From contig MHEF01000015.1 of the NCBI GenBank assembly GCA_001805125.1, forward strand, positions 3,562 through 8,632: 5,071 bases of DNA, read 5' to 3'. Positions 1 to 5,071 of the stretch are shown here, in pieces. The translations under genes were made by a program, and so were the position numbers. A model generated the notes under the pieces. The model had not been told where the DNA came from, made no database searches, and saw only the letters and a list, made by a program, of their open reading frames with translations. Numbering within the stretch: position 1 is the stretch's first letter; each line of letters starts with the position of its first letter. Source of the DNA: Nitrospirae bacterium RBG_13_39_12 (GTDB lineage Bacteria > Nitrospirota > Thermodesulfovibrionia > Thermodesulfovibrionales > SM23-35).

Positions 1-174
1 ATAACCATCATCCCTCCAGGTTAGAAGTGTATGATTGGGGTCATTTTTTATCAGCAAATCCACATTGATAATCGGGGTAATGCTGCTTACAAAAAGGAAT
101 ATATCCTCTGGTAGCCCTTCTGATGGATTTTTAATTAAAGATTCTAATAAATCAATTATCTTCTTAATTTCCAA
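1..174 (-). CDS. Nudix hydrolase, GDP-mannose mannosyl hydrolase-like, N-terminal 58 residues (3' end outside window)
   Basis: The frame is open from the stop at 202-204 to the left edge but has no ATG at its start. TTG at 172-174 is chosen as start because GAGG lies 7 bases upstream and homology begins soon after. The product begins with a helix, (M)EIKKIIDLLESLI, then LPEDIFLFVSSITPIINVD, then LLIKNDPNHTLLTWRDDGY. The pattern of a hydrophobic strand 'INVDLLI', a polar turn and 'LLTWRDDGY' is that of Nudix enzymes of the GDP-mannose mannosyl hydrolase branch, where it directly precedes the G-x-GW-x-(I/V)-PGG segment. The Nudix box itself lies outside the window. Such enzymes hydrolyse nucleotide sugars or diphosphates and occur in surface-polysaccharide loci. 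It follows the methyltransferase by 48 bp with no terminator between. Family assignment is good; substrate is unknown. Confidence 0.78.
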   Translation of the reverse strand, partial: MEIKKIIDLLESLIKNPSEGLPEDIFLFVSSITPIINVDLLIKNDPNHTLLTWRDDGY

Positions 175-181
175 ACACCAA

Positions 182-185
182 CCTC
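182..185 (-). promoter_or_regulatory. Shine-Dalgarno (GAGG) that fixes the TTG start of the Nudix gene
   Basis: On the minus strand the sequence reads GCGAGGTTGGTGT followed by TTG. GAGG ends 7 bases before the TTG, an optimal spacing. No ATG or GTG lies in frame between the upstream stop (202-204) and the conserved domain, so this site decides the start. The 48 bp gap (175-222) shows no hairpin with a T-run and no clear promoter. Confidence 0.7.
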
Positions 186-222
186 GCTTTATATTTTCCA
201 GTTAAAAACTCATTTGGCAATG

Positions 223-1407
223 TTAAGCAACTTCCAATCCGAAATCTCTCAATATGGAAACATTTATATTTCTATCATACCTCTGTCGTATAATCCTTGC
301 TACTTCATCGGAGTAACTGGCTGCCATAACAATAACAGCATCTACCGGGTCTGAGTAAAGTGTGTCAGGAGATACTATGCGAACATGTGTGGCCGGTGTA
401 TATTTACCCTGTTTAAATGCTGCAGAGTCAACGACATACTTGATTTTGTCGGCTAAATTTATTAAAGAAATAATTGCAAGTGCCTGATGCCCGGCACCCC
501 ATATTGCTACCCTTTTATCCTTAAAACGACGAATATATTCTTCTATTTCATTTTTAAGTTGCGCCTGATATTTATAAAAATGCGATATGTCTATCTTTTC
601 TCTTTTCTTTACTATTGCAGAAATTATGTATTCGTACCACTCTTCATTACAGTCAATAATTTCAAAACCATTTAGCCTTAATGTTGCATTTAAAGTTTCC
701 CTGGTAAAATAAAATAGATGATCACATGTGAATTCAGAGAAAAGTTTGTTTCTCAAAATCATATCAAAATTTGGTACCTCGACAAGTCCTACAGCGTCAT
801 CTGTCAAATTGTTATATATTCCTCTTAGAGTTGAATTTGGGTCAGGTAGATGTTCAAGAAAATTCAAAATAATAAAGGCATCAAAAGGGGCATGGTCTAA
901 CCTATAGGTGCTGCTATCAATAAACCCCTGTAAAACCTTCAGACCATTTTTGACACATTGCATCACTGATTCTTCTGAATGCTCCAATCCATAAGCATTT
1001 ATACCAAATTGCTGTATAATCGACAGGTACTCTCCACGGCCACAGCCGATCTCAATGATTTTCTTTCCTTTGAGGGAATATTTTTGAATGAAGCTATCGA
1101 ATTGCTTCCTTCGGAAATCTTTCATTTCCTCTGAAAAAGCAGCAGCGCGTATAACCTCCTTATAATAAGGAACGGGATCATTGTTTAGCTGCACTAATCC
1201 ACAACCTGAACACTGACAGACTTCCAGATCAACTCCTTTATCAGTTTCAAGTGACTCTGCGTCTGGCAAATATTGAGCAGCCCTTGGCATATTCTCGTAT
1301 CGTAACAATGCTTTTTCGAAAAATTTATTGTCACATACTCTACACTTGTCTATTGGCACACCGATTTTCGCAAAAGCGTTTTTCTTAAGATCTGAAGGTG
1401 TTTTCAT
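223..1407 (-). CDS. SAM-dependent C-methyltransferase of the deoxysugar type (Zn-binding, Rossmann and C-terminal domains)
   Basis: This 394-residue protein has the three-part layout of TylC3/TcaB9-type sugar C-methyltransferases. Residues 22-69 form the N-terminal zinc-binding module, with CRVC and CQCSGCGLVQL around a conserved MPRAAQYL. Residues 115-210 form the SAM-binding Rossmann domain, with motif I IIEIGCGRGEYL, an acidic residue after strand 2 (GLEHS) and NFLEHLPDP. DHLFYFTRETL follows at 229-239. Residues 298-390 form the C-terminal domain, with VAIWGAGHQAL and KQGKYTPATHVRIVSPDTL. Characterised relatives add a methyl group to C3 of nucleotide-linked 4-keto-deoxysugars in the cytoplasm. 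The ATG shares one base with the ThDP stop (TAATG), so the two are probably coupled and act in the same pathway. The substrate is not known; neighbours suggest a nucleotide-bound keto-sugar. Methylation of another atom is possible. Confidence 0.9.
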   Translation of the reverse strand: MKTPSDLKKNAFAKIGVPIDKCRVCDNKFFEKALLRYENMPRAAQYLPDAESLETDKGVDLEVCQCSGCGLVQLNNDPVPYYKEVIRAAAFSEEMKDFRRKQFDSFIQKYSLKGKKIIEIGCGRGEYLSIIQQFGINAYGLEHSEESVMQCVKNGLKVLQGFIDSSTYRLDHAPFDAFIILNFLEHLPDPNSTLRGIYNNLTDDAVGLVEVPNFDMILRNKLFSEFTCDHLFYFTRETLNATLRLNGFEIIDCNEEWYEYIISAIVKKREKIDISHFYKYQAQLKNEIEEYIRRFKDKRVAIWGAGHQALAIISLINLADKIKYVVDSAAFKQGKYTPATHVRIVSPDTLYSDPVDAVIVMAASYSDEVARIIRQRYDRNINVSILRDFGLEVA

Positions 1408-3218
1408 TATCCTTTCTCATCAATTTGCGAAATTACCATATTATTCTTGAATTCTTGCCGATCCAAGAAAGGCCAAAGGTCCTCTAAGGGTTTTGAGACG
1501 ATTGAACCGTCAGGTTTAACCTCAGACGAAAGTTTCGGTGCAGTCTGCAACAGTGGATCGACCATCACTTCACAGACCACAGGGCCTTCAGCGTTTAGAA
1601 CATGCTCTACCTTTTCTTTTAGTTTGGTATGATTTGTTATTCTTGCTGTTTTTAACCCGTATGCAGAAGCTATTTTTCGAGTATCAGGGATAGTCAATCC
1701 ACTTGACGGATCACAACACACCAGGCGCCCGTCGAAGAAACGATTATGTGTATTCCTAATTGATGCATAGCCGTTATTGTTCAGGATGAAGATCTTAATG
1801 GGCAGGTTCAACCGCGATATTACTTCCAATTCCTGAATATTATGCTGCAGGCCTCCATCACCAATGATAGTGATTGTGCGTTTTTCCCCACTTGCGATAC
1901 AAGCTCCTATAGAGGCAGGAAGTCCGGATCCCATGGCACCAAGCCCTGGGGTATTCAGAATGCGTTGCCCCCTTTTCACTTTAAAGGATTGCATTGTTAT
2001 TTCACTGCAACTGCCGGAACTCCCGGGAACCATTACATCATTTTCATTCATTAGCTCGGAGAGAACATCTACTAATACATATGTGTTCACATATTTTTTT
2101 TGCATCCAATAATCAGGAAGAACTACAGGATATTTTTTCTTCCATGTTTTACACCGGGATAGCCAATCTGAAAGGTCTTTACGTTCTACGAGATTCAGCT
2201 TATTTATCAATTCCTGGATGAAGGCTTTTGCATCTGTACAGATCGGGACATCAATTTTGGTTTTTATTTTTTGAATCTCTGCAATATCTACATCAACAAT
2301 TACCTTTTTTGCTTCACGTGCAAAGTTCTGATAATTGTATCCAATTTGAGCAAGGTCAAGGCGTGCACCTATCGTAATAATCAAGTCAGCATTCTGCTGA
2401 ATAAAATTCGCACCCCTCTGTCCGATAGAGCCGGGCCTTCCAAAAAAGAGTTTATGGTTCTCAGGCAGGAAATCGATAGATTTCCAGGTCGTGAGAACTG
2501 GGATGTTTAGAAAATTAATTAAATTCAAGAAATCCTTCTGGGCTTTTGCAAGACGGATGCCATTGCCTGCCAGAATAACCGGGCGTTCAGATTCATTAAG
2601 CAGACGGATTGTTTCTACAGTTTGACCGAAAAAAATCTTATTTTTCTTGTTTGAAGTGATTTCTGAAGATTTAAATCCTTCAAGTCTGCTTTCATCAATC
2701 ATTGATCCTTGTATGTCCAAAGGGATGTCAATCCAGACTGGGCCGGGACGTCCTGCTTTTGCAAGATATACAGCTTTTTCTAAATGATATCTTATAGTAA
2801 GCGGTTCCATCACAGTTACCGCATATTTTGTTATCGGTTTTACAATTGAGATGATATTCACCTCCTGAATTCCCATCTGTCTTACACCACTATTTCCAAT
2901 CATATCTGAGCGCTTTACCTGTCCTGATAAGATCAGCATCGGTGTTGAATCAATCCATGCACCGGCAACACCAGTTACAGTGTTTGTCCCACCCGGGCCT
3001 GTTGTGACCAGAGCAACTCCAAGGTTATTGGTAAATTGGCCATAGGCTTCAGCTTCAATCGCTGCAGCTTGTTCGTGGAGACAGCAGGTGTACTCTAATT
3101 TCATATTTTTACCAAGTGAATCAACGAGATGCATGCAGCCTCCGCCCGGGAGTAAAAAGACATGCTTTACACCAGTTTTGACAATAAAATCGAATACATA
3201 ATCTGATAGTTTAATCAT
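1407..3218 (-). CDS. ThDP-dependent enzyme, acetolactate synthase-like, probably sugar-modifying
   Basis: The protein has 603 residues in the three-domain plan of the acetolactate synthase superfamily. The N-terminal pyrimidine-binding domain has LLPGGG and the catalytic Glu in LHEQAAAIEAEAYG (E49), then VTTGPGGTN. The central domain (about residues 195-345) has ILAGNG and GARLDLAQIGYN. The C-terminal pyrophosphate-binding domain has PGLGAMGSGLPASIGA and the ThDP/Mg motif GDGGLQHNIQELE...ILNNNGY (453-482). A tail PLEDLWPFLDRQEF follows. An ATG 16 codons upstream (3264-3266) is rejected as the start because it would overlap the HAD gene by 52 bp; M at 3216-3218 gives the ATGA junction used by the preceding gene pair and starts right at the domain. 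No regulatory subunit gene or isoleucine/valine genes are nearby, so true acetolactate synthesis is unlikely. A YerE-like transfer of a two-carbon unit from pyruvate to a keto-sugar is a plausible role, by inference. Confidence 0.9.
   Translation of the reverse strand: MIKLSDYVFDFIVKTGVKHVFLLPGGGCMHLVDSLGKNMKLEYTCCLHEQAAAIEAEAYGQFTNNLGVALVTTGPGGTNTVTGVAGAWIDSTPMLILSGQVKRSDMIGNSGVRQMGIQEVNIISIVKPITKYAVTVMEPLTIRYHLEKAVYLAKAGRPGPVWIDIPLDIQGSMIDESRLEGFKSSEITSNKKNKIFFGQTVETIRLLNESERPVILAGNGIRLAKAQKDFLNLINFLNIPVLTTWKSIDFLPENHKLFFGRPGSIGQRGANFIQQNADLIITIGARLDLAQIGYNYQNFAREAKKVIVDVDIAEIQKIKTKIDVPICTDAKAFIQELINKLNLVERKDLSDWLSRCKTWKKKYPVVLPDYWMQKKYVNTYVLVDVLSELMNENDVMVPGSSGSCSEITMQSFKVKRGQRILNTPGLGAMGSGLPASIGACIASGEKRTITIIGDGGLQHNIQELEVISRLNLPIKIFILNNNGYASIRNTHNRFFDGRLVCCDPSSGLTIPDTRKIASAYGLKTARITNHTKLKEKVEHVLNAEGPVVCEVMVDPLLQTAPKLSSEVKPDGSIVSKPLEDLWPFLDRQEFKNNMVISQIDEKG
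1410..1415 (-). promoter_or_regulatory. Shine-Dalgarno-like AAAGGA before the methyltransferase
   Basis: The minus strand reads GAGAAAGGATAATG across the junction. AAAGGA ends only 2 bases before the ATG, closer than usual, and lies within the last codons of the ThDP gene. Because the stop and start share a base (TAATG), ribosome re-initiation probably matters more than this site. Confidence 0.4.
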
Positions 3219-3787
3219 TTTAGAGTATTTAACACCTCTAAGGTACTGTGAGTCTCTGTATTCCATGGTTTCGGTATCAAAAGCCCTTTTATCCCAGATA
3301 TTGAAACATTTTTAATATTTTCAGGATTATCGTCTATCAGGATATCAACCCTGCCAAACCATTTCAAAAAATCTCCTTTATCCTTATCATATTCCGGGAT
3401 ATCTTCCAATGACCTCTTTGAAGGAACAAAATGAAAGGTTCTTATCCATTTCCCAAAATTCTTGATCACCCACTGAGCAGATATTGAAGATGCTCTGAGA
3501 GGCACTGCTGTCAAGGCAATATGCCTGAAATTTCTTCCTTGAGATAAAAACCATTCCATGATATCCCGAACAGGTTTCATTTTCATATACTGTTCTGAAA
3601 GACGAAATTCATCAAGGGATTGCAAATACTCATTAAGACTGACTCCTAAAATTCTGTGAGGCGGATTTTCCTTTAGGTCTTCATACGATTTTTTACATTC
3701 TTGATGATCAGGTAACCATTTCTCCCAGAACCAGCATCGCATAAGGTCATTCAGAACATCGTCAATATCCCAAGCGATAGTAATCAT
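3215..3787 (-). CDS. HAD-superfamily phosphatase, 5'(3')-deoxyribonucleotidase-like
   Basis: This is a 190-residue protein with all four HAD motifs. Motif I is WDIDDVLND (nucleophile D7, general acid D9). Motif II is the Thr in ALTAVP (T93). Motif III is a Lys in DKDKGDFLK (K135 or K137). Motif IV is ILIDDNPEN (D152, D153). LLIPKPWN near the C-terminus and a small helical cap between motifs I and II (about residues 15-80) fit the NT5C-type deoxyribonucleotidase group. The fold predicts a Mg2+-dependent cytosolic phosphatase. The ATG overlaps the synthase stop codon (ATGA) and the TGA overlaps the ThDP gene's ATG, so translation is probably coupled on both sides; no strong Shine-Dalgarno precedes it. 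Lying directly after a NeuB-like gene, it may dephosphorylate a sugar-phosphate product or precursor, as N-acylneuraminate-9-phosphatase does. That role is inference; a nucleotidase role is possible. Confidence 0.88.
   Translation of the reverse strand: MITIAWDIDDVLNDLMRCWFWEKWLPDHQECKKSYEDLKENPPHRILGVSLNEYLQSLDEFRLSEQYMKMKPVRDIMEWFLSQGRNFRHIALTAVPLRASSISAQWVIKNFGKWIRTFHFVPSKRSLEDIPEYDKDKGDFLKWFGRVDILIDDNPENIKNVSISGIKGLLIPKPWNTETHSTLEVLNTLK
3233..3238 (-). promoter_or_regulatory. Possible Shine-Dalgarno (GAGGTG) for the ThDP gene, inside a small inverted repeat
   Basis: GAGGTG lies 14 bases before the ATG at 3216-3218, farther than the usual 5-9. It overlaps one arm of a 6-bp inverted repeat (TTAGAG at 3236-3241 and CTCTAA at 3220-3225 on the minus strand, 10-base loop). 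The region also encodes the last residues of the HAD protein. With the ATGA overlap, translational coupling is the likelier route of initiation. Confidence 0.3.
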
Positions 3788-5071
3788 GAAATGTTCTTAT
3801 ACAGCCAATCTGACCAGAAAGTCATTTCTGTTTTTCTATTCTTATTTTTCAGTATTTGTTCATCCTCATAATATGAATCGTCCTTATAATGCGTAGTGGA
3901 TACCTCCTCAAAAATTACGCCATTCTTTGAGCTAAAACTGTGCCTCATTCCCCTCTCAACAACTATAATTTCTCCGGGTTTGCATTCTTTCTCGTTTCCG
4001 TTGAGATCAAATATAACGTCGCCATAGAGAACGTGGAACGTCTCCTCTTTTTTTATGTGATGATGAACGGGGTGTTTTTGGCCAGGAAGCATTATTATCA
4101 GTTTCTTGCAGTACTCTCTATTGATGCAGCTAATTATCGCTGCGCCCCATTTCTCGAAGTTTTCTATGCCGTAATGATGAGAAAGCTCAAAATTCAATTT
4201 ATCCGGTAAAGTCACTCTACTATCAATCAGTAACTGACGCATAGATTTTATAATTTGTAATACTTTCTCTCGCAGGTTTTTTATTGATAAATCATTCAGC
4301 ATCAAAGGTTCATTCGTTTTAATATCGTTATTGGCAATGAATTCTGTATACTTTGACATGTCATTTGCCAAAAGCTGATTGTTTATATTAGGGATAGCTA
4401 TGAAGGTGTTAGACCTATCTATCCGTGCTCCCTTTTTAATAGATACTTTAGCAAATACACCTCTTTTCAATCCTTGTAAGTCTGAAAGTTCTTTTTCTGA
4501 GAATTCTCTCCGGCTATCTTTCGTGCCGCACATTTCCAATGCTTCTTTGGCTGACATTAACCATTTTTGAGCCTGTTTAGGAGTAGAAGAATATGCATTT
4601 ATACTGTACTTTTTTGTTTTCACTCCAACATGTCTTTCAAATACAACAGCCCCTTTGCCGATAGCTATTTTGATTGCATCAAAATTATTTGGATCTTCAT
4701 GGGTAGAGTACCCGATAGGTATTTCAGGATATCTTTGCTTCAATACATCTATTTGATTTAATTCGAGATTGCTCTTTTTTGTAGGATATTCACCTACGCA
4801 GTGCATTAAACAGAATTCTTTATTCCTATGTTCAAAAAAGGTTACAACTTTATCTATATCATCTAAAGATACCCCTGCGGTAGAAGCAATAATAGGTTTA
4901 TCTGTTTTGACTATTCTCTCCAGTAAAGGCCAGTCTGTAAAAGAACAACTTGCGATTTTTATTATGTCAAAATTATGTTTCTCTATCAGATCAACAGAAT
5001 TTTCATCGAAGGGTGTGCATATTGCTATAAAACCTAATTTTTTGATTTCATCCTTTAAACGTTTAAATTCT
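3784..5071 (-). CDS. NeuB-family ulosonate synthase with SAF and C-terminal cupin domains (5' end outside window)
   Basis: The reading frame runs to the right edge without a start. The ATG at 4804-4806 is internal, because 88 codons upstream of it are clearly homologous to NeuB. The 428 visible residues are, in order: (a) the C-terminal part of the NeuB TIM barrel, with CTPFDENSVD (5011-5019 encode CTP), KIASCSFTDWPLL, KPIIAST, HCVGEYPT, IGYSTH and FERH, the last two carrying the two His that bind the metal in NeuB; (b) a SAF/antifreeze-like domain, starting near LKRGVFAKVSIKKG, about 60 residues; (c) a linker; (d) a cupin with HPVHHH, EETFHVL and RHSF. NeuB enzymes condense PEP with ManNAc or similar aldoses, releasing phosphate, in the cytoplasm. 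About 100 N-terminal residues, with one catalytic Glu, are missing from view. Plain NeuB proteins are about 350 residues, so the cupin is an extra module. The TGA overlaps the next gene's ATG (ATGA). The exact sugar is unknown. Confidence 0.93.
   Translation of the reverse strand, partial: EFKRLKDEIKKLGFIAICTPFDENSVDLIEKHNFDIIKIASCSFTDWPLLERIVKTDKPIIASTAGVSLDDIDKVVTFFEHRNKEFCLMHCVGEYPTKKSNLELNQIDVLKQRYPEIPIGYSTHEDPNNFDAIKIAIGKGAVVFERHVGVKTKKYSINAYSSTPKQAQKWLMSAKEALEMCGTKDSRREFSEKELSDLQGLKRGVFAKVSIKKGARIDRSNTFIAIPNINNQLLANDMSKYTEFIANNDIKTNEPLMLNDLSIKNLREKVLQIIKSMRQLLIDSRVTLPDKLNFELSHHYGIENFEKWGAAIISCINREYCKKLIIMLPGQKHPVHHHIKKEETFHVLYGDVIFDLNGNEKECKPGEIIVVERGMRHSFSSKNGVIFEEVSTTHYKDDSYYEDEQILKNKNRKTEMTFWSDWLYKNIS

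Noticed and set aside
211..213. ATG on the minus strand just after the methyltransferase
   Set aside because: It is followed by a stop after two more codons, so it cannot start the Nudix gene; the TTG at 172-174 fits better.
487..675. Plus-strand 62-codon frame rich in Phe and Tyr
   Set aside because: It looks membrane-like only because it is the complement of Lys/Glu-rich methyltransferase codons; no homology or start signal.
1842..2221. Overlapping plus-strand open frames opposite the ThDP gene
   Set aside because: They are antisense to strongly conserved coding sequence, mutually overlapping, and show no recognisable domain or ribosome site.
1407..3218. Annotation as a biosynthetic acetolactate synthase (ilvB)
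   Set aside because: There is no ilvN or other branched-chain amino acid gene nearby, and all neighbours are sugar-modifying genes. The family match alone does not set the substrate.
3264..3266. ATG giving a 619-residue ThDP protein
   Set aside because: The 16 extra residues resemble no domain, overlap the HAD gene by 52 bp, and are simply the antiphase reading of its 3' end.
3940..4761. Plus-strand open frames opposite the synthase-cupin gene
   Set aside because: They are shadows of a clearly conserved minus-strand gene, with no domain of their own.
4804..4806. ATG as the start of the synthase gene
   Set aside because: It sits inside the NeuB barrel (CLMHCVGEYP). The upstream codons to the right edge encode conserved NeuB sequence without a stop.

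Overview
The window is one block of a sugar-biosynthesis operon. It holds five genes, all on the minus strand and read from right to left: (1) a NeuB-type ulosonate synthase fused to a SAF domain and a C-terminal cupin, truncated by the right edge; (2) a HAD-fold phosphatase of the 5'-deoxynucleotidase type; (3) a thiamine-diphosphate (ThDP) enzyme of the acetolactate synthase superfamily; (4) a three-domain SAM-dependent methyltransferase of the deoxysugar C-methyltransferase architecture; (5) the N-terminus of a Nudix hydrolase, truncated by the left edge, which starts with TTG and is easily missed.

Genes 1-4 are tightly packed. The junctions are ATGA (4 bp overlap), ATGA (4 bp overlap, once the start of gene 3 is corrected) and TAATG (1 bp overlap). 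Gene 5 follows after 48 bp with its own Shine-Dalgarno sequence. I saw no terminator or convincing promoter inside the window, so this is the interior of a longer transcription unit. Coding sequence fills essentially the whole window, and the plus strand has no credible gene.

The organism cannot be identified. Composition is moderately AT-rich (three sampled lines were 33, 38 and 60 % GC; I judge about 40 % overall). Shine-Dalgarno signals and gene coupling are prokaryotic. The gene types are those of O-antigen, capsule or other surface-glycan loci, which are often horizontally mobile.

Working model (inference): the synthase condenses PEP with an aldose or aldose phosphate to give a nonulosonate-like 2-keto-3-deoxy acid. 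The fused cupin resembles metal-dependent sugar isomerases and might prepare or modify the substrate. The HAD enzyme would remove a phosphate. The ThDP enzyme would add a two-carbon unit from pyruvate to a keto-sugar, as YerE does for yersiniose. The methyltransferase would add a C-methyl branch, and the Nudix enzyme would act on a nucleotide-sugar. I know of no characterised pathway with this combination. It may make an undescribed branched acidic sugar, but the product cannot be deduced from the sequence.
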